In this document: one piece after another, positions 26,854 to 35,837 of the stretch
Layout of the letters: each line of letters begins with the position of its first letter
Numbering within the stretch: position 1 is the first letter of the stretch
Assembly (NCBI GenBank): GCA_000381605.1
Contig: KB906756.1
Location: 434,001-498,000 of the forward strand
Length of the DNA stretch: 64,000 nucleotides
Source of the DNA: Acidobacteriaceae bacterium KBS 89
Lineage (GTDB): Bacteria > Acidobacteriota > Terriglobia > Terriglobales > Acidobacteriaceae
Direction: 5' to 3'
Translations under genes and position numbers: made by a program
Notes under the pieces: generated by a model
Seen by the model: only the letters and a program-made list of their open reading frames with translations
The model's database searches: none
Told to the model about the DNA's origin: nothing

Positions 26854-27492
26854 ATGAAACAGCTCGTCCAGAAGCAGCTCGCCCAATCCATCGCCACCAT
26901 GCAAGCCGTCCTCGCCGACGAAAAAATCTCCGACACCCTCGTCACCATCGCCGAACTCACCGCTCACGCCATGCACGCAGGCCACAAGCTCCTCGTCGCC
27001 GGCAACGGTGGCTCCGCCGCCGACGCCCAGCACCTCGTCGCCGAGTTCGTCGTCCGCCTCACCGTCGACCGTCCCGCCCTCCGCGCCATCGCCCTCACCA
27101 CCGACTCCTCCATCCTCACCGCCGCCGGCAACGACTACGGCTTCGACCAGCTCTTCTCCCGCCAGATCGAAGCCCTCGGCCAGCCCGGCGACATCTTCCT
27201 CGGCATCTCCACCTCAGGCAACTCCAAAAACATCCTCAACGCCCTCCATCAGGCAAAAAAAATCGGCGTCACCACCATCGGCTTCAGCGGCAACGGTGGC
27301 GGCCAGATGCGTTCGCTCTGCGACCACAACATCATCATCCCCTCCAGCGTCACGATGAACATCCAGGAATCGCACCTCACCCTCGAGCACATCTTCTGCA
27401 TGCTCGTCGAGCGCTGCATCTTCGGCCGCGACTTCGACGCCAAACCCCAAGACCGCAACCAGCCCCTCAGCAACGAGACGGTCAACAAGTAG
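26854..27492 (+). CDS. gmhA: Phosphoheptose isomerase (SIS domain)
   Basis: GmhA isomerises sedoheptulose 7-phosphate to D-glycero-manno-heptose 7-phosphate, the first step of ADP-heptose synthesis for lipopolysaccharide. The 212-residue protein has the SIS motif AGNGGSAADAQHLVAEFVVR, the phosphate-binding SGNSKNILNAL, and SHLTLEHIFCMLVERCIFG near the C-terminus. The ATG at 26854 has GGAGA six bases upstream; the longer frame from 26716 begins in the divergent promoter region. Other heptose genes are not in the window. DiaA-like SIS proteins are a less likely alternative. Confidence 0.88.
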   Translation: MKQLVQKQLAQSIATMQAVLADEKISDTLVTIAELTAHAMHAGHKLLVAGNGGSAADAQHLVAEFVVRLTVDRPALRAIALTTDSSILTAAGNDYGFDQLFSRQIEALGQPGDIFLGISTSGNSKNILNALHQAKKIGVTTIGFSGNGGGQMRSLCDHNIIIPSSVTMNIQESHLTLEHIFCMLVERCIFGRDFDAKPQDRNQPLSNETVNK

Positions 27493-27628
27493 CCTCGATC
27501 CCCACCCGCGTCATCGCGACGGTATCTACCAGGTCAACCAGCACACTCCCGCCGCCTGAAATAAAGCTTCCCATTTGGCTCGCCCAAGGCATACGATGCC
27601 GTCGACCACACAGAAGCAGGAGGCTCGT

Positions 27629-28030
27629 ATGTTGAAGCCTTGGTTCGTTCTTCCCGCACTATTGATCTTCGGCCCCCCGCAGCAGCAACCCGCCGCCCCA
27701 GCAGCCCCGACCGCTATTCCCGCTGAAGCCGCCCACATGGTTAACCCGGTTAAGCCCACGCCCGAATCCCAGGCCCACGCCAAAAAAATGTACGGATACG
27801 ACTGCGCCATGTGCCATGGAGCGAACGGAAACGGCAAGGGGGACATCCCCGATCTCAAGACTCCTCCGAAGGACTACACCGACCCCGCGGCCCTCAAAGA
27901 CCTCACTGACGGAGAACTCTTCTACATCATCAAAAACGGAAAAGGCCAGATGCCCCCCGAAGGCGACCGAGCCAAGCCGGACGATATCTGGAACATGGTG
28001 ATCCTGATTCGCTCGTTCGCCAAAAAGTAA
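27629..28030 (+). CDS. Class I cytochrome c
   Basis: A 133-residue exported monohaem cytochrome c. A hydrophobic signal sequence (about residues 1-25) is followed by a Pro/Ala-rich linker, the haem attachment motif CAMCH near residue 67, and a probable distal methionine in GKGQMPPEGD. The ATG at 27629 has an AGGAGG site seven bases upstream. It resembles c6-like or PQQ-dehydrogenase-associated electron carriers. No dehydrogenase or oxidase gene is adjacent, so the redox partner is unknown. Confidence 0.9.
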   Translation: MLKPWFVLPALLIFGPPQQQPAAPAAPTAIPAEAAHMVNPVKPTPESQAHAKKMYGYDCAMCHGANGNGKGDIPDLKTPPKDYTDPAALKDLTDGELFYIIKNGKGQMPPEGDRAKPDDIWNMVILIRSFAKK

Positions 28031-28112
28031 GCGCAACACGTAGCCCACAGCAGCAACTTCATGCTGCCATCGTCCTTTGTGTCATCCTTCGCTATATTTC
28101 CTTTTGGTTGTC

Positions 28113-28136
28113 ATCCTTCGCCGCAGGCGGAGGATC
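28113..28136. repeat. Hairpin-bearing intergenic repeat-like sequence
   Basis: GTCATCCTTCGC occurs twice (near 28081 and 28111), the second copy running into CGCAGGCGGAGGATCTGC to form a CCTTCGCC/GGCGGAGG hairpin. It is followed by T/G-rich simple sequence to about 28190. The look is that of a decayed dispersed intergenic element rather than a gene. Confidence 0.45.
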
Positions 28137-28263
28137 TGCCTTTGTCGTTGTAGTTGTCCTTGCAGGTGTCTTTGCAGTTGCAGTCGACGCAATGCGTCCA
28201 TCAAAGTTCCCATTCCCGGCAATGATCTAGAATCAGTGAATCCGTCCACGCGGAGCACACAAC

Positions 28264-29127
28264 ATGAGCCGGATTTTAATCATAGGTAGTCAGACGCAAG
28301 TAGCTCAAGACATCGGTGAAGCGCTCGCCACCTCCGATATCCCCACAGAGTTCGCAGCCGGGAACGCCGACGCCCTGCAGCGCCTCCGTATACGATCCTT
28401 CGGCATCATCATCACCAGCTCCGACAGCGCCCTCGAGGAAGACTTGGCGTTGCTCGAAGAGATGCGCGCCATTCGGCCCGGAGTTAAATGCATCGTCCTC
28501 GCTCGTAACGGCAACCCCCACGAGGTCATCGCCGCCCTGCGTGCCCGGGTCTTCGCCTGCTTCACCCCGCCCTTCGATCCCGGCGAGATCGCACACCTCG
28601 CCAGAAGCGCCGCCTCCGACAGCCAATGGCGCGACGACATTCAAATCGTCTCGGCCAGGCCTGGCTGGGTATCAGTCCGCGTCAACTGCCGCCTCATCAC
28701 AGCCGAGCGTCTCGTCACATTTGCAAAAGAGCTGAGCACGCAACTGCCCGAGGAGACGCGGCTGGACATGATCCAGGCGTTTCGCGAAATTCTCCTCAAC
28801 GCAATGGAGCACGGCGCCGCCTTCAATCCCGAACAGGTGGTCGAGGTCACCGTCGTGCGCACTGGAAGAGCAATGGTATTTCACGTGCGCGATCCGGGGG
28901 CCGGCTTCCGCCGCGAATCGCTCGACCACGCCGCAATCGCCAATCCCTCTGACGACCCCACCGCTCACATCATGAAGCGTGAAGAAGAAGGATTGCGCCC
29001 AGGCGGATTCGGCCTTCTACTCGCAGGCGGAATCGTAGACGAACTGATCTACAGCGAGATCGGCAACGAAGTGCTGCTAATCAAGTACGTCGACTCCAAT
29101 ACCGCGCCCCCCACAAATTCAGCCTAG
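28264..29127 (+). CDS. Receiver-like plus RsbW/HATPase anti-sigma-type protein
   Basis: The 287-residue protein joins an N-terminal receiver-like domain (about 1-120) to a C-terminal histidine-kinase-like ATPase domain of the RsbW/anti-sigma kind. The ATPase domain shows EILLNAMEHGAAFNPEQVVE (N box), VRDPGAGF (G1 box) and RPGGFGLLLAGGIVDEL (G2 box). The receiver part has the general pattern, but the phospho-acceptor region reads TSSDSALEEDLALLEEM, so phosphorylation is uncertain. Such proteins act in partner-switching or stress signalling. A strong intrinsic terminator follows. Confidence 0.8.
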   Translation: MSRILIIGSQTQVAQDIGEALATSDIPTEFAAGNADALQRLRIRSFGIIITSSDSALEEDLALLEEMRAIRPGVKCIVLARNGNPHEVIAALRARVFACFTPPFDPGEIAHLARSAASDSQWRDDIQIVSARPGWVSVRVNCRLITAERLVTFAKELSTQLPEETRLDMIQAFREILLNAMEHGAAFNPEQVVEVTVVRTGRAMVFHVRDPGAGFRRESLDHAAIANPSDDPTAHIMKREEEGLRPGGFGLLLAGGIVDELIYSEIGNEVLLIKYVDSNTAPPTNSA

Positions 29128-29202
29128 AAAGCATCCGAAATGGCGGGCGTCGCACCGCAGCCCTATTGACACCGCTGATAAACTTAAACCAGAGGAAATC
29201 CC

Positions 29203-29228
29203 AAGCCCGGCACCAGCCGGGCTTTTTG
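29203..29228 (+). terminator. Intrinsic terminator
   Basis: AAGCCCGGC-acca-GCCGGGCTT forms a perfect 9-bp stem with a 4-base loop, followed by TTTGATTT. It lies about 75 bases after the stop of the RsbW-like gene. Confidence 0.9.
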
Positions 29229-29313
29229 ATTTAGCATAGAACTGCAGGTCGAAATCCAGACCTATATCCTTTATTTAGAAGAGTTTGCACACTTTTTGAC
29301 GGGGAGAGGGAGT

Positions 29314-30672
29314 ATGTCCAGGCATCACTACAGAGCAAATCGCAAGGGCTCCAACCACGGGCCAGTTCGTCGCCTACAACTCACACTTCTCTCACTAGCT
29401 GCACTTTATTTATCCACATCACAAGCCGCTCACGCGCAGCTCAATCCCAACCTGATGAAGTACGCCTGCGGCCCCGCGAACCGCATGTTCGCCACCCTCT
29501 CCCCAACCTCCCGTTTCACCGACACAACCGCCGGCTTCGACCTCCTCCCCTCCCCCGCCGTCGAAGGAAAATCCTGCACCGGCGACAAGCCTTTCTTCTT
29601 CTCCGTTCCCATCTCTGAGGGCAGCTATCGCATCACCGTCGTCCTGGGCGGACCCCAGGCCTCCGTGACCACCGTCCGTGCCGAAGGCCGTCGCCTCATG
29701 CTCGAAAAGATCGCGACCAAACCCGACGAGTCCATCACAAAAACATTCGACACCAACGTCCGTTACACAGAGATCAGCGGCGACCCAAACAACCTCGTCA
29801 AACTCAAACCACGAGAAAACGGCATCCTCAACTGGGACCACAAGCTCACCCTCGAATTCAACGGTGACCACCCCAGCGTCCGCTCCATCAACATCGAAGC
29901 CATCCCCGACGAACCCGTCATCTACATCGCCGGCGACTCCACCGTCGTCGATCAGTACTACGAACCCTGGGCCGCCTGGGGCCAGATGCTTCCCCGCTTC
30001 TTCCTCCCCGGCATCGTCATCGCCAACCACGCCGAATCCGGCGAAACCACCAAGAGCTTCGTAGGCGAAAAACGTCTGGCCAAAATCATGACCACCATGA
30101 AGCCCGGCGACTATCTCTTCATTCAGTTCGCCCACAACGACATGAAGCCCGGCGCTGTTCCGCTCGACGACTACAAGAAACTCCTCGTCGACTACATCGC
30201 TCAGACCCGCGCCAAAGGTGCTACTCCCGTCCTCGTCACCGCAATGAACCGCCGCACCTTCGATGACGCCGGCAAGATCACCAACTCCTTCGGCCCCTAC
30301 CCCGATGCCGTTCGCGAAATCGCAGCCCAGCAGAAGGTCGCCCTCATCGATCTCAACGCCATGAGCAAAACCCTCTTCGAAGCTATGGGGCCCGAAGGCA
30401 CCTTGAAAGCCTTCATGCACTACCCAGCCGAATCATTCCCCGGCCAGACCGCCGCCATCAGCGATGACACTCACTTCAACAGCTACGGCGCCTACGAACT
30501 AGCCCGCTGCATCGTCCACGGCATCCGCGAAGACAAGCTCCCCCTCACAAAATTCCTCGACCCCGCGGTCCCCGACTTCAACCCCGCCCAACCCGATCCA
30601 CAAACAGACTTCCATCTGCCCTTCACTCCCATTCTCCTGAAGAGCGATCCCACGAAAGTCGGCCAAACCTAG
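29314..30672 (+). CDS. Rhamnogalacturonan acetylesterase-like SGNH hydrolase
   Basis: The 452-residue protein has an N-terminal signal (about residues 1-42, ending HAQLNPN) and an N-terminal beta-sandwich-like region. An SGNH/GDSL esterase domain follows, with block I IYIAGDSTVVDQ holding the nucleophile serine, the glycine block NHAESGETTKSF, block III FAHNDMKPG, and the Asp/His block DDTHFNSYGAYELARCI. The arrangement matches carbohydrate esterase family 12 enzymes that deacetylate rhamnogalacturonan. The ATG at 29314 follows GGGAG; a TTG six codons earlier is possible. It fits the other plant-wall esterases nearby. Confidence 0.87.
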   Translation: MSRHHYRANRKGSNHGPVRRLQLTLLSLAALYLSTSQAAHAQLNPNLMKYACGPANRMFATLSPTSRFTDTTAGFDLLPSPAVEGKSCTGDKPFFFSVPISEGSYRITVVLGGPQASVTTVRAEGRRLMLEKIATKPDESITKTFDTNVRYTEISGDPNNLVKLKPRENGILNWDHKLTLEFNGDHPSVRSINIEAIPDEPVIYIAGDSTVVDQYYEPWAAWGQMLPRFFLPGIVIANHAESGETTKSFVGEKRLAKIMTTMKPGDYLFIQFAHNDMKPGAVPLDDYKKLLVDYIAQTRAKGATPVLVTAMNRRTFDDAGKITNSFGPYPDAVREIAAQQKVALIDLNAMSKTLFEAMGPEGTLKAFMHYPAESFPGQTAAISDDTHFNSYGAYELARCIVHGIREDKLPLTKFLDPAVPDFNPAQPDPQTDFHLPFTPILLKSDPTKVGQT

Positions 30673-30697
30673 CGCAGCATCTCGAGGCGATTGAAAA

Positions 30698-31096
30698 ATG
30701 ACCAACTCGAAGATCCAGCCATTTCTAATGTTCACTGGCCAGGCCGAAGAAGCGATGAACCTCTACGTCTCGCTCTTCGGCAACGCCAGAGTTCTCGACA
30801 TCCAACGTTACGGCCCCGGCCAATCCGGCGCCGAAGGCTCCATCATGAAAGCGGTCTTTTCAATCAAAGACCTCACCATCATGTGCACCGACAGCTTCGT
30901 CAAACACGACTTCACCCTCACACCCTCGATCTCGCTCTTCGTCAACTGCGACTCCGAAGAAGAGATCGACCGCCTCGCAACCTCACTCTCGTATGAAGGC
31001 CGCATCTACATGCCGCTCGGCGACTACGGCTTCAGCCGCAAATTCGCCTGGGTCGGCGATCGTTTTGGCGTCACCTGGCAGCTCAACCTCCCCTAA
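30698..31096 (+). CDS. VOC/PhnB-type glyoxalase-fold protein
   Basis: A 132-residue protein of the vicinal-oxygen-chelate superfamily, PhnB-like branch. Typical features are FLMFTGQAEEAMNLYVSLFG at the N-terminus, the internal LTIMCTDSFVKHDF, and the C-terminal FAWVGDRFGVTWQLN. PhnB-like proteins often lack a complete metal site and most have no known activity. It follows the SGNH esterase by 25 bases and may be co-transcribed. The function is unassigned. Confidence 0.85.
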   Translation: MTNSKIQPFLMFTGQAEEAMNLYVSLFGNARVLDIQRYGPGQSGAEGSIMKAVFSIKDLTIMCTDSFVKHDFTLTPSISLFVNCDSEEEIDRLATSLSYEGRIYMPLGDYGFSRKFAWVGDRFGVTWQLNLP

Positions 31097-31099
31097 GTC

Positions 31100-31636
31100 T
31101 CACTGCTCCCCCAGTAACACGCCAACGTCCTCCGCAAAATCCGCCTGCCTGACCGCGCCAACATACGTCTTTGCCACGCGCCCGTGCTTATCCACCAGCA
31201 CAGTCGTAGGCACCCCTGCCATCCCAAATTCAATCTGCGACATCCTAACCGGAAGGGCTATCGGATAGGGCACATGAAATTCATCCACGAACTTCTTCAC
31301 CTTTGCGCTGCTTCCTTCATCAATAGCGACCCCGACGATCGCAAGTCCCTTCGGCCCCAGCTTCTTCGACAGCCGAATCAAGCCGGGCGTCTCCTCCCAG
31401 CAGGGTCCACACCATGTGGCCCAGTAGTTCACCAGCACAACCTGCCCGCGATGATCGCCCATCCGCCACGTCCCACCGTCCAACTGAGCCATCACCAGCT
31501 CCGGCATCGCGCGGCGTTTGCCAGCCGGCGCAATCCCACCCGACCGCCGCGTCCCGAAGTGCCACGCCCAGGCAACGATGCCGAACGCAACCACCCCGAC
31601 TGCAATCCGCACCCACTGCCGGCTAGTTCGAATCAT
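31100..31636 (-). CDS. TlpA/ResA-like membrane-anchored thioredoxin
   Basis: A 178-residue thiol-disulfide oxidoreductase. One N-terminal transmembrane anchor (about residues 9-27) is followed by a periplasmic thioredoxin fold with the active-site motif WATWCGPCWEE, then the cis-proline region GVPTTVLVDKHGRV. TlpA/ResA proteins reduce disulfides, for example in cytochrome c maturation, which would suit the cytochrome c gene 3 kb upstream. The ATG at 31636 is used because the upstream extension has no conserved features. It converges with the VOC gene, with stop codons three bases apart. Confidence 0.9.
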   Translation of the reverse strand: MIRTSRQWVRIAVGVVAFGIVAWAWHFGTRRSGGIAPAGKRRAMPELVMAQLDGGTWRMGDHRGQVVLVNYWATWCGPCWEETPGLIRLSKKLGPKGLAIVGVAIDEGSSAKVKKFVDEFHVPYPIALPVRMSQIEFGMAGVPTTVLVDKHGRVAKTYVGAVRQADFAEDVGVLLGEQ

Positions 31637-31732
31637 TACCCTTACTCCCTCCGCCAGCCTACCCCTTTTCTTACCCCGCCACCCTATGTACAGTGTGGAC
31701 AGTCGATCCACCCCAAAAGAACGAGGCAAGCG

Positions 31733-33040
31733 ATTCCCACCCCATCCCGCATCGGTCTCGTTAAAACAGTCGCCATCGTCACTCTGCTTCTCACCACGAC
31801 GCAAGCCATTCCCTACTCCGTCCAGACCCACGAGCAACTCATCGACCTCGCCTGGAAACAGTCGATCCGCCCCATTCTCCTCAAGCAATACCCCACTCTC
31901 ACCGAAGCCCAGCTACAGGAGGCACACGCCTATGCCTACGGCGGCTGCGCCATTCAGGACTTCGGCTACTACCCCTTCGGCAACGCCTTCTTCTCCGATC
32001 TCACCCACTACGTCCGCTCCGGCGACTTCGTTCTCAGCCTCCTCCACAACGCCAAGACCGCCGACGAGTTGGCCTTCGCCATTGGCTCTCTATCCCACTA
32101 CATCGGCGACAACATCGGTCACAGCGCAGCCGTCAACCTGTCAGTTCCCATCGAATTCCCAAAACTCAAAGAGAGATACGGCGCCAACATTAACTACGCT
32201 GAGAATCCTCACGCCCACGTCCAGACCGAGTTCGCCTTCGACATCAACCAACTCAGCAAAAGACGTCTCGCCCCGTACGACTATCTGAAATTCGTCGGAT
32301 TGGAAGTCCCCAGACCACTTCTCCGTAAGGCATTCTTCGAGACCTACGGCCTCAATCTTCCCGACATCATCGGCACCAAAGAGACCTCCATCCGCGTCTA
32401 CCGGTACGCCGTCCGCAGCTTTCTTCCCAACATAGCAGTCGCCGAAGCTCTTCTACACAAAAAGAACTTCCCCGCCGACGTTACCAGCCCCGATCTCGAC
32501 GACCTCAGAAAAGATCTCGTTCAAGCATCCGCCGATAACAACTGGGAGGCATACCGCAAAACTCCGGGCTTCGGCCTCCATGTCTATGCAGGCTTCATCT
32601 ACATTCTCCCCAAGTTCGGCACGCTCAAAATGCTCGCCATCAAAGGTCCCACCGAGCAAACTGAAGCCCTCTACATCAAGAGTCTCAATCGCTCCATCAA
32701 GGCAATGCGTCTCGCTCTGACTAACTTCGATCGCATCGATCACTACATCTCCAACCGCGATCTCGACACCGGACAGATCGTCAAACCCGGCGGCTACCCT
32801 CTCACCGACAAAACCTACGCCGAGCTCCTTGCCATAATCACGAAGAGCCCTGAAAAGGTTGTTCCCAATCAGCTCAAACACGATCTCATCGCGTATTATG
32901 CCGACCCGGAGTCCCCCATCATCACCAAGAAAGACGCCGAAAAATGGGCCAAGGTCCAGGCCAATCTGAAGACCCTCGAAACCATGAAGACCATCGGCGA
33001 ACTCGACCCTCTCCCAGACGAAATCCTCGACGGCGACTAA
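31733..33040 (+). CDS. Zinc-dependent phospholipase C family protein, start codon unclear
   Basis: About 435 residues. A signal-peptide-like segment (RIGLVKTVAIVTLLLTTTQA) precedes a mature domain resembling the zinc-dependent phospholipase C/S1-P1 nuclease fold. That domain is rich in histidines and aspartates (SVQTHEQLIDLAW, FSDLTHYVRSGDF, GSLSHYIGDNIGHSAAV) which would coordinate the metal cluster. The frame has no ATG, GTG or TTG close to the signal peptide; an ATT at 31733 preceded by ACGAGG fits best, and an upstream start would run antisense through the TlpA-like gene. The coding part is intact, so the start, not the gene, is in doubt. Confidence 0.75.
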   Translation: MPTPSRIGLVKTVAIVTLLLTTTQAIPYSVQTHEQLIDLAWKQSIRPILLKQYPTLTEAQLQEAHAYAYGGCAIQDFGYYPFGNAFFSDLTHYVRSGDFVLSLLHNAKTADELAFAIGSLSHYIGDNIGHSAAVNLSVPIEFPKLKERYGANINYAENPHAHVQTEFAFDINQLSKRRLAPYDYLKFVGLEVPRPLLRKAFFETYGLNLPDIIGTKETSIRVYRYAVRSFLPNIAVAEALLHKKNFPADVTSPDLDDLRKDLVQASADNNWEAYRKTPGFGLHVYAGFIYILPKFGTLKMLAIKGPTEQTEALYIKSLNRSIKAMRLALTNFDRIDHYISNRDLDTGQIVKPGGYPLTDKTYAELLAIITKSPEKVVPNQLKHDLIAYYADPESPIITKKDAEKWAKVQANLKTLETMKTIGELDPLPDEILDGD

Positions 33041-33057
33041 TCGCCCCGCGCAATGCC

Positions 33058-33090
33058 AAAAAAAGAAGGACGGCAAACTCGCCGTCCTTC
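33058..33090 (-). terminator. Intrinsic terminator of the 33108-33602 gene
   Basis: On the minus strand GAAGGACGGC pairs with GCCGTCCTTC across a 6-base loop and is followed by seven T residues. It lies between two convergent stop codons and starts 17 bases after the minus-strand gene ends. Confidence 0.9.
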
Positions 33091-33107
33091 CAACCTCGTT
33101 TGCTTCC

Positions 33108-33602
33108 CTACTTGATGATCGGCAACAGTGCCGCCAACTGCAAGTTCACCAGCAGGCTCAAACGGTTATCGACCTGGTAAAACTTTGCCGTCTGCTTGGC
33201 CCCAATGACCTTCTCGAATCGCGACACATAAGTCTTGCGCAGCTGCAGGCTGTCCGAATCGAACTTCAGTGCCCGATCAATGTACGACTGCGCCTTCGCA
33301 TCATCCATGGTGTTGTAGTTCGCAGCATAGTCTTTGATCAAGGCTACCCGCTGATCGCCAATCACCTGCTGTTCATGGGCATAGTTGCGATACACGGGCC
33401 AGAACGCCTTCGACTGGTCCTCCGTGAACTGCATATTGCGGGTGATAATCTCAGTCTTGTCGGCCTGAACGTCCTGCCGCAGGACCGCAATGTCGTCGTC
33501 CGTAACCGGCCGCCCTGTGTTGGCATCGGCAGGAGCCTGCCCCAGCGCATTCAACGTCCCTAGTGCAAAAACAACCGTTGCCAACCCACTAATGAGCTTC
33601 AT
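33108..33602 (-). CDS. Secreted helical protein of unknown function
   Basis: A 164-residue exported protein with a signal peptide ending near LGQAPAD. The mature part is predicted to be mainly alpha-helical, with FTEDQSKAFWPVYRNYAHEQ and ARSYIDRALKF-like helices, resembling Spy/LTXXQ-type periplasmic proteins in layout though without a clear LTxxQ motif. No catalytic motif is visible. It is transcribed alone and ends at a strong terminator. Confidence 0.8.
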   Translation of the reverse strand: MKLISGLATVVFALGTLNALGQAPADANTGRPVTDDDIAVLRQDVQADKTEIITRNMQFTEDQSKAFWPVYRNYAHEQQVIGDQRVALIKDYAANYNTMDDAKAQSYIDRALKFDSDSLQLRKTYVSRFEKVIGAKQTAKFYQVDNRLSLLVNLQLAALLPIIK

Positions 33603-33771
33603 TCTGTACCCTTTCGTCGTTCCGTTGTATTCGACTGATTGACAGGCGTCCGCTAACCGCGTCGCCCGCTAGTTATCGTGTCAGAATCGAACCATTGCCT
33701 AGATTCGGCCACCCACACACTGTCTCACCTCCGGCCGCTGCATCCAACTAGTTAGATTAACAGGAGAAGCG

Positions 33772-34338
33772 ATGAAAATCGTTCACAGAAACTCAGCCTC
33801 GCCCGCACTCATGGCAATAGCCGTAACCATTCTCACCCTTGTCGCACTCGTCTCCGGTTGCAACACCGGTAAATCAGCACCCACGCCAGCCAACTTCACT
33901 CGCGCCATCAATGCTCACTTCCTCGACCACACCGACTGCCTCTTCGCCGACATGCGATTTCCCTTCGAAACAGGCGACGCCGAGAAGACAAAACAGATGG
34001 ACTCTCTCGTCAAAGCGCTCCTGCTCGAAAAGACCTATGAATCAAGCGTTCGTGTCAGCCGTTACACCATCAGTAAGGCCGGCACTCGCTTCGCTCCCCA
34101 CTTCTGCTACGGCCACCGCGAAGTAACAAGCATCGACAATTCCACGCCAATCGCCGTCGTCGACGGTTTCAAAGAGACAACCGTCACCTACACCTACACC
34201 ATGAAAGAGGTTCCCGTCTGGGCCCTCAGCCACGACGTCCAGGCCGCCTTCCCCGAAATGGCCCACGCCATCAACAGCCAGACGACCGCTAAAGCCACAC
34301 TCGCCCAGACCGCCGTAGGCTGGCAGGTCCCCGATTAA
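33772..34338 (+). CDS. Putative lipoprotein of unknown function
   Basis: A 188-residue protein with a lipoprotein signal: a hydrophobic stretch followed by the lipobox LVSGC with the modifiable cysteine near residue 30. The mature part has no recognised domain. Two further cysteines (TDCLFAD and HFCYGH) could form a disulfide. A GGAGAAGCG ribosome-binding site precedes the ATG. It lies 32 bases upstream of the CE15-like esterase gene, so the two may form an operon. Confidence 0.78.
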   Translation: MKIVHRNSASPALMAIAVTILTLVALVSGCNTGKSAPTPANFTRAINAHFLDHTDCLFADMRFPFETGDAEKTKQMDSLVKALLLEKTYESSVRVSRYTISKAGTRFAPHFCYGHREVTSIDNSTPIAVVDGFKETTVTYTYTMKEVPVWALSHDVQAAFPEMAHAINSQTTAKATLAQTAVGWQVPD

Positions 34339-34370
34339 TAGCGCACCTCTACCGGTCGGATCTGGAGACG

Positions 34371-35792
34371 ATGATGAACAAAACGCGCCGATACCGTCGC
34401 ATGACTCTCCTTCTCGCTATTGCCCTGTGCCCAATCTCACAGGCTCTGGCACAGACAGCGTCGTCCCCGGCCACCACTCTCCCTGCCCCAATCCATCTCA
34501 CCGCCGAGCAAGACCATCAGCGAACAATGGAGCTTCTCAGCATCACTACCCTCCGCCCAGGCCGCTCCGGCAAACCCGATGCACCCAACGCCGCCAACTA
34601 CGACGAATCGAAGGCCAATCCTGTCCCCGACCTCCCCGATCCGCTCATCCTCGACAACGGAAAGAGAGTCACCTCCGCCAAAGTCTGGTGGAACCAGCGC
34701 CGCCCTCAAATCGTCGAGCTCTTCGATCGTGAGATCTACGGACGCGTCCCCAAAGACACGCCGAAAGTCCGCTGGGAGGTCACCGCCACGAAACACACCA
34801 CAAACGGCGACATCCCCATCACCACAAAGACCCTCATCGGTCACGTCGACAACTCCTCCTACCCGCTCATCACCGTCGACATTCAACTCGAGCTCACCAC
34901 TCCCGATAACGTCACCGGCCCGGTCCCCGTCATGATGGAGTTTGGCTTCATCGGCCCCTTCCCCCGCCGCCCGGGCGCACCCGCACCTCCGCCACCCCCG
35001 CCCGGCCCCACCTGGCAGCAGCAAGTTCTCGCGAAAAGCTGGGGCTACGCGGTCATCGTTCCCGGCAGCATTCAAGCCGACAACGGCGCCGGCCTCACCG
35101 AAGGCATCATCGGTCTCTGCAACAAGGGCCAGCCTCGCAAACTTGATGACTGGGGCGCCCTCCGCGCCTGGGCCTGGGGAGCGAGCCGTGCCCTCGACTA
35201 CTTCGAAACCGACAAGGCAGTGAACGCCAAGCAAGTCGGCGTCGAAGGCCACTCCCGTTACGGCAAAGCCACCCTCGTCACTATGGCCTACGACCAGCGC
35301 TTCGCCATCGCCTACGTCAGCTCCTCCGGCGAGGGCGGCGCAAAACTCAACCGTCGCGACTGGGGAGAGATCGTCGAGAACGTCGCCGCCATCAACGAAT
35401 ACCACTGGATGGCCGGCAACTTCCTCAAATACGCCGGTCCCCTCCAATGGAAGGATCTACCCATCGACTCCCACGAGCTCATAGCCCTCTGCGCTCCGCG
35501 CCCCGTCTTCATCGGCGCAGGCGCGACCAACGGCGACGGGTGGGTCGACGCCAAGGGCATGTTCATGGCCGCCGCCGATGCATCACCCGTCTACACCCTC
35601 CTCGGCAAGAAAGGTCTCGACGCCACAACCTTCCCGCCAATCGAAACCCCGCTCATCGGCGGCGACCTCTCCTTCCGCCAGCACGGCGGAGGCCACACCC
35701 CCGCACCCAACTGGCCCACCTTCATCACCTTTGCCAGCCGTTACTTCAAATCACCACCTTCGACGAAGCCATCGTCAGCAGGAGCAAACTGA
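34371..35792 (+). CDS. CE15-type glucuronoyl esterase (secreted)
   Basis: The 473-residue protein has a signal peptide ending at ALAQTA and an alpha/beta-hydrolase domain of the carbohydrate esterase family 15 kind. The nucleophile motif is GVEGHSRYGKATL (family consensus G-C-S-R-x-G-K with His here in place of Cys), followed by SSSGEGGAKLNRR and the catalytic histidine in RQHGGGHTPA. CE15 enzymes cut ester bonds between lignin and 4-O-methyl-glucuronic acid side chains of xylan. A Pro-rich insert of eight near-consecutive prolines lies near residue 205. The released uronic acid would fit the hexuronate genes at 47-58 kb. Confidence 0.85.
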   Translation: MMNKTRRYRRMTLLLAIALCPISQALAQTASSPATTLPAPIHLTAEQDHQRTMELLSITTLRPGRSGKPDAPNAANYDESKANPVPDLPDPLILDNGKRVTSAKVWWNQRRPQIVELFDREIYGRVPKDTPKVRWEVTATKHTTNGDIPITTKTLIGHVDNSSYPLITVDIQLELTTPDNVTGPVPVMMEFGFIGPFPRRPGAPAPPPPPPGPTWQQQVLAKSWGYAVIVPGSIQADNGAGLTEGIIGLCNKGQPRKLDDWGALRAWAWGASRALDYFETDKAVNAKQVGVEGHSRYGKATLVTMAYDQRFAIAYVSSSGEGGAKLNRRDWGEIVENVAAINEYHWMAGNFLKYAGPLQWKDLPIDSHELIALCAPRPVFIGAGATNGDGWVDAKGMFMAAADASPVYTLLGKKGLDATTFPPIETPLIGGDLSFRQHGGGHTPAPNWPTFITFASRYFKSPPSTKPSSAGAN

Positions 35793-35837
35793 GCGGCTAA
35801 CATCCCGCCTCACACATCTGTCCTACAATCAAACCAG

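Noticed and set aside
29419..30420. Long open frame antisense to the rhamnogalacturonan-esterase-like gene (333 codons, minus strand)
   Set aside because: It is the mirror of a C-ending, GC-rich gene with clear SGNH motifs. The translation is a low-complexity Gly/Val/Asp mixture without any domain.
34437..35447. 336-codon minus-strand frame antisense to the CE15-like esterase gene
   Set aside because: Same shadow effect; the plus-strand product has a signal peptide and catalytic motifs, this one has none.
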